This document shows, one piece after another, positions 27,429 to 36,543 of a DNA stretch of 64,000 nt. Both the position numbers and the translations under genes were made by a program. The DNA lies in the NCBI GenBank assembly GCA_964604705.1, contig CAZSAP010000001.1:124001-188000 (forward strand). Direction: 5' to 3'. Position 1 is the stretch's first letter. Each line of letters begins with the position of its first letter. Under the pieces are notes generated by a model. That model saw nothing but the letters and a program-made list of their open reading frames with translations, had not been told where the DNA came from and ran no database searches. Source of the stretch: JAAXVQ01 sp964604705 (GTDB lineage: Bacteria; Oederibacteriota; JAAXVQ01).

Positions 27429-28674
27429 AACGAATCGCCTCCACCGGGTCCAAACGCGAAGCCTGCCAGGCCGGATAAAGGGTGGATAACAAACACACCA
27501 CCACGGCCGTCGCCGTTATGATCAGCACGTCGCTTCCCACCATGGCCACAGGCAGGTTTTCAATATAATAAACACTGCCCCCGCCCGGAATGTGAAGCGG
27601 ATAGAGTTTGAGCAAGAAACAGGTCAACACGCCGCCGGTCAGACCCAGAAAGGTTCCGCCCAATCCGACCAACGAACCCTCGTACATAAAGATACGCATG
27701 ATCATGCCGCGATCCGCACCCATGGCTTTCAAAATACCGATGTCTTTCTTCTTTTCCATGACCACCATGATTAAGGTTGAGGCAATATTAAAGGCCGCGA
27801 CCATCACGATTAAGATCAAAATAATGAACATCATGAACTTTTCAACCTTAAGCGCCGTGGCCAGGTTGCGATTCATGGACATAAAATCCCGGGCCCAATA
27901 ATCCGTGGCGTCTTTTTGCAAGTCCGAGGCAATGGCCGCGGCCTCATCGAGGTGTTTGACTTTGACTGAAAAACCATTGACCACATTGGGCAGTTCAAAG
28001 AGCTGTTGAATGGTATCCAAGGAAACATAAGCAAAATTGGCATCGTATTCGTACATGCCTGCCTCAAAGATGCCGACCACTTGAAACGTTGCCACTTTGG
28101 GTTGGGTTCCCGCGGCCGTGACTTTGAAAACCGGCGCCACGATGGTCACCTCATCCCCGTTCAACAGACCCATCTTGCGGGCGATCTCACCACCCAGGAT
28201 AATCCCGCGACCGCGCAAAGGGTTGGGGCCGGGTTTGGAGGGCTGATTAAGCGCCGGCAGGGTTCCTACCTTGAGATTTTTGGCCAAACGGGTTACCTTG
28301 GCTTCACGGGCCGGATCTACACCCCACAGCATAACGCCTTGAACCAGTTGATCATGCTTGAGCATGACTTGGTTGGCCAAATACGGGGAGACGGCCTCCA
28401 CCCCGGGATGTTGTTCGGTGCGTTGCATTACCTTGGACCAATGCTGAATGCCGCCGCGGTCGTAGCTGGCCATGATGACATGGGCCTGCGTATCGATGAT
28501 TTTGGAGCGAATGTCGTTTTGAAAGCCATTCATCACCGAAAGCACGACAATCAGGGCCATGACCCCGAGCGCTACGCCCACCACGGAAATCACGGAAATC
28601 AAAGAAATGAACGTCTGCTTGCGCTTGGCTTTCAGATATCGCAAGCCGACGAATAATTCAAAAGGAATCTTCAC
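27421..28674 (-). CDS. lolC: Lipoprotein-releasing permease LolC/LolE (single-permease type)
   Basis: 417 residues from GTG 28674 behind GAGGTGG; the frame extends further upstream but without a site. The first TM (about 18-45: QTFISLISVISVVGVALGVMALIVVLSVMNGF) is followed by a large periplasmic domain (about 46-265) and three C-terminal TMs, ending with YPAWQASRLDPVEAIRYE, the FtsX/LolE signature. Only one permease gene accompanies lolD, so the complex is probably a homodimer (LolF-like) rather than LolC plus LolE. It is co-transcribed with lolD. Confidence 0.93.
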   Translation of the reverse strand: MKIPFELFVGLRYLKAKRKQTFISLISVISVVGVALGVMALIVVLSVMNGFQNDIRSKIIDTQAHVIMASYDRGGIQHWSKVMQRTEQHPGVEAVSPYLANQVMLKHDQLVQGVMLWGVDPAREAKVTRLAKNLKVGTLPALNQPSKPGPNPLRGRGIILGGEIARKMGLLNGDEVTIVAPVFKVTAAGTQPKVATFQVVGIFEAGMYEYDANFAYVSLDTIQQLFELPNVVNGFSVKVKHLDEAAAIASDLQKDATDYWARDFMSMNRNLATALKVEKFMMFIILILIVMVAAFNIASTLIMVVMEKKKDIGILKAMGADRGMIMRIFMYEGSLVGLGGTFLGLTGGVLTCFLLKLYPLHIPGGGSVYYIENLPVAMVGSDVLIITATAVVVCLLSTLYPAWQASRLDPVEAIRYE

Positions 28675-28709
28675 ATCCACCTCAACCCCACATTTAAAGT
28701 GCGCTTTGG

Positions 28710-28730
28710 ACCCCACCCTACACGTGGGGT
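28710..28730 (-). terminator. Hairpin after lysS, possible weak terminator
   Basis: Arms ACCCCAC / GTGGGGT begin 4 nt after the lysS stop. On the minus strand no U-tract follows (GTCCAAAG), so read-through into lolC is likely. It may be an mRNA 3-prime stabiliser. Confidence 0.4.
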
Positions 28731-28733
28731 TCT

Positions 28734-30266
28734 TTAGATCGGATTGGCCGCCTCATCTTCGGGTTGATCGTCTGCCTCATCCTCATCCGACGGGATCTGC
28801 AATTGGCGCATCTGTGGGAAAAGAATGACTTCACGAATCGAAGGCGAATCGGTCAACAGCATGACCAAACGATCAATGCCCACACCCAAGCCGCCGGCCG
28901 GCGGGAGGCCGTATTCGAGGGCGCGTACATAATCCAAATCGGTCATGTGCGCCTCTTCATCCCCGGCTTCACGCTGTTCCATCTGCGCCTCAAAACGTTG
29001 GTACTGATCTACCGGATCGCTCAACTCCGAAAACCCATTGGCAAATTCATGTCCGATGATATACGGTTCAAAACGATCGGCCAAATGCGGCGCTCCAGGC
29101 TTGGCTTTGGCCAAAGGCGAGATCTCAATGGGGAAATCCACCAAGAAGGTGGGCTGAATGAGCTTAGGTTCCACCAAATGTTTAAACAAAGTATCGAACA
29201 ATTCCGCCTTCCCCATTTTCTCGCTGTAGGAAAGTTTGTATTCTTGGCACAACGCCCTGAGCCGTTCCGGGGTTTGTTGCCAGGCGTCTTCCCCGATCAC
29301 GTCCTGCAGGGCGCCTTGCATGGTCACGCGTTTCCACGGTGCGGCCAATTGAATCTTCTGCCCCTGATAGGTAATTTCGGTGGAACCGTAAAGGGTCTGG
29401 GCCAAATGCGCGAACATGTTTTCCGTTAGCTCCATCATGGCCGCCCCATCCACGTAGGCGTGGTAAGCTTCCAGCATGGTGAATTCCGGGTTGTGCATTG
29501 TGCTGATGCCTTCGTTGCGGAAATTGCGGTTGATCTCATAGACTTTTTCAAAGCCGCCGACCAAGAGCCGCTTCAAATACAGCTCTGGGGCAATGCGCAG
29601 AAACAAGTCGCGGTCCAGCGCGTTGTGATGGGTGATAAACGGCCGGGCGGCTGCGCCACCAGCCAGTGGATGCATCATGGGGGTTTCCACTTCTAAAAAT
29701 CCCTGAGCATCTAAAAACGCACGAATTTCTTTCACAATGCGCGAGCGTTGCTGGAAGATCCAGCGCGTGCGTTCGTTGGCCAACAAGTCCAGATAGCGCT
29801 GTCGATAGCGCACTTCCACGTCCTTGACCCCGTGCCATTTTTCCGGCATCGGGCGCAAGGCTTTGGTCAAAAGCGTGAAATCATCCACGCGAATGGTGAG
29901 CTCGCCCGTGTGGGTGCGGAAGACCTGTCCTTTCACACCCAGGAAATCACCCATGTCGATGTAATGCTTTACCAACTCAAAGCGTTCCAGACCTAAACCA
30001 TCGCGGCGGAAATACAACTGCAGGCGCCCGCTGTCATCTTGCACGTGCGAGAAAATCGTTTTGCCATGGGCGCGCATGGGTTGCAAACGCCCGGCCACCG
30101 AGACCGATTCCTCTGAGACTTGGTCACCGGTCAGATGGTTGTATTTTTCAATGACCTCAACGGCACGGTGGGTGCGGGCATATTGATAGGCATAGGGTTC
30201 AATGCCTTGTTCACGAAGTTTTTGGATTTTATCCAAACGTAGCTGAATAAGTTCGCGTTCCGACAC
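28734..30266 (-). CDS. lysS: Lysyl-tRNA synthetase, class II
   Basis: 510 residues from GTG 30266 with AAAGGAG 8 nt upstream. The N-terminal OB-fold anticodon domain (about 50-150) is followed by the class II core: motif 2 NRNFRNEGISTMHNPEFTMLEAY and motif 3 GGLGVGIDRLVMLLT near the C-terminus. It charges tRNA-Lys in the cytoplasm. The C-terminus carries an acidic extension (DEDEADDQPEDEAANPI) beyond the usual LysS end. A promoter lies just upstream, and lolC, lolD and mcsA follow closely on the same strand. Confidence 0.97.
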   Translation of the reverse strand: MSERELIQLRLDKIQKLREQGIEPYAYQYARTHRAVEVIEKYNHLTGDQVSEESVSVAGRLQPMRAHGKTIFSHVQDDSGRLQLYFRRDGLGLERFELVKHYIDMGDFLGVKGQVFRTHTGELTIRVDDFTLLTKALRPMPEKWHGVKDVEVRYRQRYLDLLANERTRWIFQQRSRIVKEIRAFLDAQGFLEVETPMMHPLAGGAAARPFITHHNALDRDLFLRIAPELYLKRLLVGGFEKVYEINRNFRNEGISTMHNPEFTMLEAYHAYVDGAAMMELTENMFAHLAQTLYGSTEITYQGQKIQLAAPWKRVTMQGALQDVIGEDAWQQTPERLRALCQEYKLSYSEKMGKAELFDTLFKHLVEPKLIQPTFLVDFPIEISPLAKAKPGAPHLADRFEPYIIGHEFANGFSELSDPVDQYQRFEAQMEQREAGDEEAHMTDLDYVRALEYGLPPAGGLGVGIDRLVMLLTDSPSIREVILFPQMRQLQIPSDEDEADDQPEDEAANPI

Positions 30267-30320
30267 GGGTATTACTCCTTTATTAGGTGCATGAATAATA
30301 GTTAAAGCCAAAATCGGTTC

Positions 30321-30349
30321 AGTCTAACAATGAATCGTACGTTTGTCAA
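30321..30349 (-). promoter_or_regulatory. Promoter of lysS and the downstream envelope block
   Basis: Minus strand: TTGACA (30344-30349), 17 bp spacer, TAGACT (30321-30326), about 55 nt before the lysS start. No other clear promoter was seen until lpxI, so transcription could run through much of the block. Confidence 0.55.
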
Positions 30350-30368
30350 CGCAGGCCCATTTTCTAAA

Positions 30369-31106
30369 TCAATCTCCCCAAACAACCCCATCCCATTCCC
30401 AACCCATGGGTCGCTCGCGTTCATGCAAGACAAAATACCAAATTTTATGTTCGCGACTCCAGCCCGTAACTTTCAGCCAAACGGTTTTCGAGTCCCTGGG
30501 TTCGACTTCCACCTGCAAGGGTGTGGTTCCAGCCCAATTGTCCTCAAAAAAAGTCATAGCCCATTTGTAATTGACCGGCAGACGCTCAATGCGCTCTTCC
30601 CCAAAACCGAAATCACGGGAAATGACCGGCAACAAGAACTGAGCGTTTTTTAATTCCAAGGCATGCTTGATCTTGCGAATCAATTCTGAAGCCGTAGGTT
30701 GAATCCAGGATTTATCGCCCAAGAGCCAGTGAATGCGGTTTTCCGTCAAGGTCCCGATTTGGTTTTCTTCATCCAAGACCTGGTAGTGCATGATAAGGCG
30801 CAGATAAAGCTTCAAGGCATCGCGCCCTTGCCCCAGCCGCTCCAACTCGCGTCCAATGGTAAACAGATAATACGGCAAGGTCACAGGGATCGTGTTCTCA
30901 CCCATTTTCAAATTAACCATTTCCACACCTGACTTTTCCAAGCGCAGGTAATCCCGGTAGGCGACGGCGGCTTCCGAAACGCCGGAGAAGATGCCGTTGC
31001 GTTCAGGCATGGACTCACGCGCACAGGCACTTAACAGGCACAGGGGTACCAGCAACCCCAAACCCATGGCCAGTCCTCGATGTCCAAACCGCTTATGCTT
31101 CACCAC
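30369..31106 (-). CDS. Predicted lipoprotein, unknown function
   Basis: 245 residues. The N-terminal signal (GLAMGLGLLVPLCLLSAC) has a lipobox LSAC. The mature part shows helices with regularly spaced Leu (ELERLGQGRDALKLYLRLIMHYQ), a TPR-like flavour, and a beta-rich C-terminus with many Trp (WSREHKIWYFVLHERERPMGWEWDGVVWGD). No family is recognised. Two tandem GTG codons (31106 and 31103) follow AGAGG; either could start. It begins only about 13 nt beyond the secF terminator hairpin, so expression depends on read-through or a promoter I could not identify. Downstream of it comes lysS with its own promoter. Confidence 0.7.
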   Translation of the reverse strand: MVKHKRFGHRGLAMGLGLLVPLCLLSACARESMPERNGIFSGVSEAAVAYRDYLRLEKSGVEMVNLKMGENTIPVTLPYYLFTIGRELERLGQGRDALKLYLRLIMHYQVLDEENQIGTLTENRIHWLLGDKSWIQPTASELIRKIKHALELKNAQFLLPVISRDFGFGEERIERLPVNYKWAMTFFEDNWAGTTPLQVEVEPRDSKTVWLKVTGWSREHKIWYFVLHERERPMGWEWDGVVWGD

Positions 31107-31124
31107 ATACCTCTTTTAACAAAA

Positions 31125-31157
31125 ACGGCCCTGCGCCAGAAAGTAGCACAGGGCCGT
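31125..31157 (-). terminator. Intrinsic terminator of secDF
   Basis: Arms ACGGCCCTG / CAGGGCCGT with a 15 nt loop, followed on the minus strand by TTTTTGTT. It starts 16 nt after the secF stop. This is one of the best terminators in the window. Confidence 0.85.
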
Positions 31158-31173
31158 GAATTGTGTACTACGT

Positions 31174-32091
31174 TTAGTTGCGCTGCGGTGTGCGTGTGTT
31201 CCACTCCACCAAAAGATTGCTGGCCACAAAAATAGTCGAATAGCAACCAACAAATATGCCGAAAAGCATGGCCAGCGAGAAGGTCATGATCACTTCCCCG
31301 CCCCAAATCACCAAGGATATGACGACGAACAAAGTGGCCAAAGAGGTAATGACCGTACGCGAGAGCGTCTCGTTCACGCTTTTATTGACCAAAACATTGT
31401 AGTTTTCCTTGCGGTGCAACCGCAGGTTTTCGCGGATACGGTCAAAAATCACCACCGTATCATTGAGAGAATAACCTGCAATGGTCAGCAAGGCGGTAAT
31501 CAACAACAGGTTGATTTCCTGTCCTGTAATGTAGAATAAGCCAAGTACGGCCAGTACATCATGCACCGTAGCCAAGGTCGCGGCGACTGAAAACCGAAAA
31601 TCAAAACGCCACCAAATATAAATTAAGATACCCACCATCGCCCAGAAAATGGCTTGAAACGCTTGTTGGCGGAGATGTCCGGAAATGGAGGGACCGACAT
31701 CTTCCGAGGAGAGCAACGTCATCGTGTTCTCGGGCAAAGCTTGCTTCAAGACTTCTTGCACACGCGTACTAACCACCGCGGGTTGGAGTGTAGGGGCCAG
31801 TATCCGAACCAAATATTTATAGCGTCCAGGCTCGTTGATGTTTTGAATGGTTACATCGGCAAAGTCGGGCGTTTTAATGGCTTTTCGCAGGTCCTCGGTT
31901 GAAAGAACCTTGGCAAACTCCAGTTCCATGGATGTCCCACCTGCAAAATCCACACCCATGCGTGCTTGCCCGCGCGCAATTTGTACAATGGCAATAATTC
32001 CCAACAACATCAATACCGCTGAAAAAATAAATCCGATCCAACGAAACTTGGAAAACGGAATATTAAGATCGTTCCGAATCAACTGAAGCAT
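31174..32091 (-). CDS. secF: Protein translocase subunit SecF
   Basis: 305 residues, the usual SecF size. TM1 (about 18-38), the periplasmic P1-like base domain with the conserved MGVDFAGGTSMELEF, then five TMs with SLNDTVVIFDRIRENLR, the RND-like proton-relay segment conserved in SecF. With SecD it uses the proton gradient to finish Sec-dependent export. It follows secD by 14 nt and ends at a strong terminator. Confidence 0.97.
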   Translation of the reverse strand: MLQLIRNDLNIPFSKFRWIGFIFSAVLMLLGIIAIVQIARGQARMGVDFAGGTSMELEFAKVLSTEDLRKAIKTPDFADVTIQNINEPGRYKYLVRILAPTLQPAVVSTRVQEVLKQALPENTMTLLSSEDVGPSISGHLRQQAFQAIFWAMVGILIYIWWRFDFRFSVAATLATVHDVLAVLGLFYITGQEINLLLITALLTIAGYSLNDTVVIFDRIRENLRLHRKENYNVLVNKSVNETLSRTVITSLATLFVVISLVIWGGEVIMTFSLAMLFGIFVGCYSTIFVASNLLVEWNTRTPQRN

Positions 32092-32105
32092 TCTGTCCTC
32101 CCTAA

Positions 32106-33443
32106 TTAAATTGAAATTTTCGAATAATGTTTACGCGAATCGAAGATCAGCTTCGAAACAATCACCGACGTAAACAAGGAAATCAACAAACCAAACGTCA
32201 AGGTCACAGCATACCCTTTGATGGGGCCGGTACCGAATTGAAACAACACCGCGGCCGTGATCAAGGTGGTCACATTGGCGTCAATGATGGACCAGAGCGC
32301 TTTGGCGTAGCCCGCATCGATCGAAGCGCGTACGGTTTTTCCGGAATTCAATTCTTCACGGGTACGTTCAAAAATCAAGACATTGGCATCCACCGCCATA
32401 CCAATGGTCAGGATAATACCCGCAATGCCCGGCATGGTCAACGTCGCGTGCAAGGCAGCCAGAGCCGCCATGAGCAAAACAAAATTCAGCACCAGCGCCA
32501 AGTTGGCGACCAGGCCTGACGTACGGTAATACAGAACCATAAAAATCATGACCATGCCAATGCCAATCATGGCCGACATCTGACCTTTGGCAATAGAGTC
32601 TTTGCCCAAGGTCGGACCTACAACCGTTTTGTTAATGATGTTAACCGGAACCGGCAAGGCACCGGCACGCAACACCAACGCCAGATCCTTGGCTTCCTCC
32701 AAGGTAAACTGACCTTCAATGATGCCTTCTCCGCCACCAATGCGGCTCTTGATAACCGGGGCTGAGTAAACACGATTGTCCAGGATAATGGCAAGTTTAC
32801 GTTCAATGTTGGAAGCCGTTAAAATCCCAAACATTTTGCCGCCCTCTTGATCCAGCTTGAAACCAATAATGGGCCGGTTGTATCCGTCCATTTGCACTTT
32901 GGCATCCACCAAATGGGCCCCGGTCATAAGCTGTTTGGATTCAAGCACGTAGAGTTCATTATCCTTACCGGCCAGAATCTGGAATCCTTCGGGAACTTTC
33001 GAGGCAAGCGTGTTGCCGTTGGCATCCACCATGTCTTGCACGCGCTTGGTGTCGTCCACCAACTTGAACTCGAGCAAAGCGGTTTGCCCAACAATCTTCA
33101 GGGCGCGTTCAGGATCGCGTACGCCCGGAAGCTGGACCACGATCCACTTTTCGCCTTCTTTTTGTATGATTGGTTCAGCGACACCCAAAGCATCCACACG
33201 GTTACGCAGGATTTCCATAACCCGGTCCAGCGCTTCACCGATTTTAATATCCGAAGGCAAATTTTTGGTATCAATCTCCATCTTCAGATGCATACCGCCC
33301 TGAAGATCCAAACCTAAATTGATCTTACCTTTGGTAACAACTCCTCCAGCAGAATCCAGAATGTCGAACGGTGGGTAGACAGCCCAAAGACTGGCGATAA
33401 TCAAAGCCACCGTCAACGCTGTAAGCCATTGACGCCAACGCAT
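32106..33443 (-). CDS. secD: Protein translocase subunit SecD
   Basis: 445 residues from ATG 33443 (AAGGGGG 8 nt upstream; longer frame ignored). TM1 (about 7-25), LGLDLQGGMHLKMEI (the conserved LGLDLxGG), P1 base and head domains (FKLDQEGGKMFGILTASNIERKLAIILDN), then five TMs with MAVDANVLIFERTREEL. SecD/SecF form a periplasmic-facing complex that drives late translocation. It is the first gene of the secDF operon with its own promoter. Confidence 0.97.
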   Translation of the reverse strand: MRWRQWLTALTVALIIASLWAVYPPFDILDSAGGVVTKGKINLGLDLQGGMHLKMEIDTKNLPSDIKIGEALDRVMEILRNRVDALGVAEPIIQKEGEKWIVVQLPGVRDPERALKIVGQTALLEFKLVDDTKRVQDMVDANGNTLASKVPEGFQILAGKDNELYVLESKQLMTGAHLVDAKVQMDGYNRPIIGFKLDQEGGKMFGILTASNIERKLAIILDNRVYSAPVIKSRIGGGEGIIEGQFTLEEAKDLALVLRAGALPVPVNIINKTVVGPTLGKDSIAKGQMSAMIGIGMVMIFMVLYYRTSGLVANLALVLNFVLLMAALAALHATLTMPGIAGIILTIGMAVDANVLIFERTREELNSGKTVRASIDAGYAKALWSIIDANVTTLITAAVLFQFGTGPIKGYAVTLTFGLLISLFTSVIVSKLIFDSRKHYSKISI

Positions 33444-33509
33444 AACAAAAACCCCCTTGTTCCGAAAAATAATTGGTTGAAAAACCATTGAAAACAAACA
33501 GATTTCGAA

Positions 33510-33538
33510 ACTATACACCACGAAGTATGGAGTGTCAA
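33510..33538 (-). promoter_or_regulatory. Promoter of secDF
   Basis: Minus strand: TTGACA (33533-33538), 17 bp spacer, TATAGT (33510-33515), about 67 nt before the secD ATG. A near-consensus sigma70 promoter. Confidence 0.7.
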
Positions 33539-33627
33539 CGATTTTTAGGCTATCCCCTACATATAAATCACTCGTATTTCGCCTAATTAAATCATATGAA
33601 ACCTACGTGCGTTTGAAATTAAAACAA

Positions 33628-33650
33628 AACCCCAAAAATGTTTTGGGGTT
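33628..33650 (-). terminator. Terminator of the HEAT-protein/rsmD/receiver transcript
   Basis: Ten-base arms AACCCCAAAA / TTTTGGGGTT around a three-base loop, followed on the minus strand by TTGTTTT. It lies 26 nt after the stop of the HEAT-repeat gene. Confidence 0.85.
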
Positions 33651-33676
33651 GCCTATTGCTGACCATTTGCAACGAA

Positions 33677-35422
33677 TTACTTAGTTTCAGCCTCGCGCAA
33701 GATGCGCCAGATGGTTTCGCGTACCGGTATGGACGGTTCGCGGCGGAGGTACCACTTCAGTTGCTTCAGGGTAAGCGGGTCGGCCGAGCGTCCCAACCCA
33801 ATCAAGGCCTCGGCGCGGATGTCTTCGCTGGCGTTCTCCAGGCAATTCCAGAGCATGACCCGGTACTCCGGGAAACCGGAGGCAGCCAGGCGAGCAGCAC
33901 AAAGAATGCGCACCACGGGGTCCCAATCTTCATTGGCTGTGCTGGCCAAGGCGCTGAGCACTTCCTGGGTCTTAAAGGCTTCCAGTCCTAAAATGGCATA
34001 ACGTCGAAAAAGCGGACTTCCGTGATCCAACGCCTGGATTAAGATCGGCATGGACTGAGCATCTCCCATAATCCCGAGTGCGATAGCGGCGGAAAATGAA
34101 ACGGAAAAATGAGACGAACCAAGGTCCTGACTTAGCCTTTCTCGGTACGTTTCGTTGTGGCAGCTTCCCAAAGCCAAGGCGTATTGCAGACGAGCATCCC
34201 ATTCCAAATCCTTGCGTTGGAGTTCCTTCCAGTAAATCTCGGCCCCGCTGGTGTTCTTCATGGCCATAAGCGCCTTGGCCACAGCCACGCGCACATCCGT
34301 TGGTTGGGTGCCATCCGACAACAAGCTCAGCATCTTCGGTTCGGCTTCGTGGTACTGCAACGAACTTAGCGCCATGACAGCGGTAGCTCTGACCAAGTTC
34401 GAAGGATCGTCCAGCTGTTTAAGCAGCAAAGGCGCGGTATGCTTGGCACCTAAAGCCCCCAAGCCGTAGGCGGCCCAATGCCGCACACTCAGGTCACGGC
34501 TGTTCAAAAGGCGGATCATACTCTGCGCATTCTCCGGTTCCGGAATGGCAATCAAGGCCTGTATGCCCGCCATTTGAATACGGCTATTCTTGGTTTGCTC
34601 GAGCTTGGTGCGGATCGTACCCAAAGCCGAGAAGGCTTGAATATGGCCCAAGGCGTAAAGTGAGTGAATCACCACATCGGTATCCCGGTCTTGGACGCCT
34701 TGCATAAGCAAAGGCACCGCGGGCTGCCAGCCTATGTTGGCAAACGCGTCGGCGAGCAGCACCTTCACATTGTCATTGGCCCGTTCCCAGAGCGGCATCA
34801 AGTCAGGCAGCGAATCCGCGCGCGCCAAAATACCGAAGATGGTCAAGGTGATTTTTTGGATCCTGGATTGATCATGCCGGGTCAACCACCACCAGGAACC
34901 CTGGGGATGCAGATAAGGGACCAGCTTTTTCTCAAAGCCCGGTGCCGGTTCCGTGCGATAGACCAGTTCGCGCAAGGCTTCCAAACCCACCAGGGTCATT
35001 TGCAAATCCCGCGGGTTACGTTGAATGCTTTGTAAAATCAAGTCCGCACCAGCCGGACTGCGCACCAGTCCGAGTGCCTCCAAGGCAGCCAGGCGCACAT
35101 ACCGTTGCTTGTCTTCCAAGGCCAGGACAATGCCGGCTACGATCTGGGGATCGTTCACCCGGGCCAAAGCGCGCTGGGCGGCTCGCCGTACGGGTTTGGC
35201 TTTGTCGTAGAGCATGGCGCGGGTCAGCAAGGCATGTATGTTCGGAGACGAGAACCGGCTCAGAGACTGCACCGCGATAATCCGTCGGTACTCAGGACCG
35301 GAGACCAAATTCTTTTTATGTTTTTCCAAGTCTTCTTCCAAGGCCCAGCTCTGGATGGCACACACGCCCACCATCAAGAGACTCAGACAGATCAGCATAT
35401 TTTTTTTTAGACATGAGGTCAT
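33677..35422 (-). CDS. Exported HEAT-repeat protein
   Basis: 581 residues: signal peptide (about 1-27, CAIQSWA|LEED), then HEAT repeats over almost the whole length (about 40-575). Examples are VRRAAQRALARVNDPQIVAG, VRLAALEALGLV, VRHWAAYGLGALG and FRRYAILGLEAFK. Such solenoids are protein-binding scaffolds. With a signal peptide this one should act in the periplasm or at the outer membrane; the partner is unknown. The start overlaps the rsmD stop by 4 nt, an odd pairing of an exported scaffold with an rRNA methylase. Confidence 0.85.
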   Translation of the reverse strand: MTSCLKKNMLICLSLLMVGVCAIQSWALEEDLEKHKKNLVSGPEYRRIIAVQSLSRFSSPNIHALLTRAMLYDKAKPVRRAAQRALARVNDPQIVAGIVLALEDKQRYVRLAALEALGLVRSPAGADLILQSIQRNPRDLQMTLVGLEALRELVYRTEPAPGFEKKLVPYLHPQGSWWWLTRHDQSRIQKITLTIFGILARADSLPDLMPLWERANDNVKVLLADAFANIGWQPAVPLLMQGVQDRDTDVVIHSLYALGHIQAFSALGTIRTKLEQTKNSRIQMAGIQALIAIPEPENAQSMIRLLNSRDLSVRHWAAYGLGALGAKHTAPLLLKQLDDPSNLVRATAVMALSSLQYHEAEPKMLSLLSDGTQPTDVRVAVAKALMAMKNTSGAEIYWKELQRKDLEWDARLQYALALGSCHNETYRERLSQDLGSSHFSVSFSAAIALGIMGDAQSMPILIQALDHGSPLFRRYAILGLEAFKTQEVLSALASTANEDWDPVVRILCAARLAASGFPEYRVMLWNCLENASEDIRAEALIGLGRSADPLTLKQLKWYLRREPSIPVRETIWRILREAETK

Positions 35423-36009
35423 TTTGGATTTCCTTCTTGGCTTGTTGACGGACCTACAGCCGGCGAATAAAAACTCAGCGTGGTTTCCCCATAAGCACGT
35501 TGTTTAACTTGACGGCAACCACCCAACAACTCAGGCGCGGCATCATGCCGGCTGTGCTGGAAAATCATCTGCCCTTCAGGTTTGAGCAATCGCTTCAAGA
35601 GGTCCCCTTGCTCCCATTCAAGAATCGTGGACACACCGTACGGCGGATCCAAAAACACCAGATCAAAGAGGCGCGCTTCGCGCAAGAGACGCTCAACAGC
35701 GTGATGGGCATCGGTGGCAATAACCTCAATTTGCTTTTGTGTTGGATCCAAGCGCAGGGCGTTTTGCTTCAAGGTTTTCCCAACAGCCGGATGGGCCTCC
35801 ACCAAGACCACGGAACGAGAGCCTTGACTAAACGCTTCCAAACCTATGCTCCCGCTCCCGGCATACACATCCAGAAAATCCGAATCCGCCAAATATGGAG
35901 CGAGTATATTAAACAACGCTTGTCGAATGCGGCTTAGGGTCGGGCGGGCAGCTTCACCGGGTGGCGATTGTAATTTGAGGCCGCGAAAACGGCCGGCAAG
36001 GATGTGCAT
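35419..36009 (-). CDS. rsmD: 16S rRNA (guanine(966)-N2)-methyltransferase RsmD
   Basis: 196 residues. N-terminal MHILAGRFRGLKLQSPPG, PTLSRIRQALFNIL, SAM-binding motif FLDVYAGSGSIGLEAFSQG, and catalytic FLDPPYG (the N2-methyltransferase DPPY). RsmD methylates G966 of 16S rRNA. Its stop overlaps the HEAT-protein start by 4 nt, and its start lies 8 nt after the receiver gene, so the three form one transcript. The C-terminal tail (VGPSTSQEGNPK) is unconserved. Confidence 0.93.
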   Translation of the reverse strand: MHILAGRFRGLKLQSPPGEAARPTLSRIRQALFNILAPYLADSDFLDVYAGSGSIGLEAFSQGSRSVVLVEAHPAVGKTLKQNALRLDPTQKQIEVIATDAHHAVERLLREARLFDLVFLDPPYGVSTILEWEQGDLLKRLLKPEGQMIFQHSRHDAAPELLGGCRQVKQRAYGETTLSFYSPAVGPSTSQEGNPK

Positions 36010-36017
36010 GAACTCGA

Positions 36018-36413
36018 CTAGTGGGCGGACTGGGCCGTGTCTAAAAACTTACGCACCCGTTCCCGCAACTTCAAAGGCTCAAAGGGCTTGACGATGTAAT
36101 CGTCGGCTTTCACTTTAAACCCTTCTTCAATCTCACGTTTTTGGCCAAATGCCGTAAGCATCAGTACGGGCATGGTCGCGGTGGTAGGATCCGACTTCAG
36201 TCGGCGACAGACTTCGTAGCCATCCATTTTCGGGAGCATAATGTCGAGCAGGATTAAATCCGGACGTTCATTCACCGCAAGGCGAAAACCGACTTCACCG
36301 TCTTTGGCTTCCATGATCTGGTAGTCGTCCTCCGACAAAGTCACTTTTACCAGTTCCATGATATCGGGCTCATCTTCTACAATGAGTATGCGCATGTTGT
36401 TGAGATCGGTCAT
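36018..36413 (-). CDS. Single-domain response regulator (CheY-like receiver)
   Basis: 131 residues, one receiver domain with no output domain. The acidic pocket VEDEPD, phosphoacceptor Asp in LLDIMLPKMDG, conserved Thr in LMLTAFG and Lys in IVKPFEP are all present, so it should be phosphorylatable. It resembles PleD/DivK-type receivers. No histidine kinase is adjacent. First gene of the transcript with rsmD and the HEAT protein. ATG 36413 follows GGGGGGTGG. Confidence 0.92.
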   Translation of the reverse strand: MTDLNNMRILIVEDEPDIMELVKVTLSEDDYQIMEAKDGEVGFRLAVNERPDLILLDIMLPKMDGYEVCRRLKSDPTTATMPVLMLTAFGQKREIEEGFKVKADDYIVKPFEPLKLRERVRKFLDTAQSAH

Positions 36414-36451
36414 CTAGAACCACCCCCCAGTTGGCGAAGAAAAGGAAGTTT

Positions 36452-36480
36452 ATTATAGTTGGGTCATTCCGACTAAGCAA
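36452..36480 (-). promoter_or_regulatory. Promoter of the receiver/rsmD/HEAT transcript
   Basis: Minus strand: TTGCTT (36475-36480), 17 bp spacer, perfect TATAAT (36452-36457), about 40 nt before the receiver ATG. Confidence 0.65.
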
Positions 36481-36543
36481 GACCATTCGCATATATTTTT
36501 ATGCAATTTCATCGAGAGCAATTCTAAATAGAATGAGATATTA

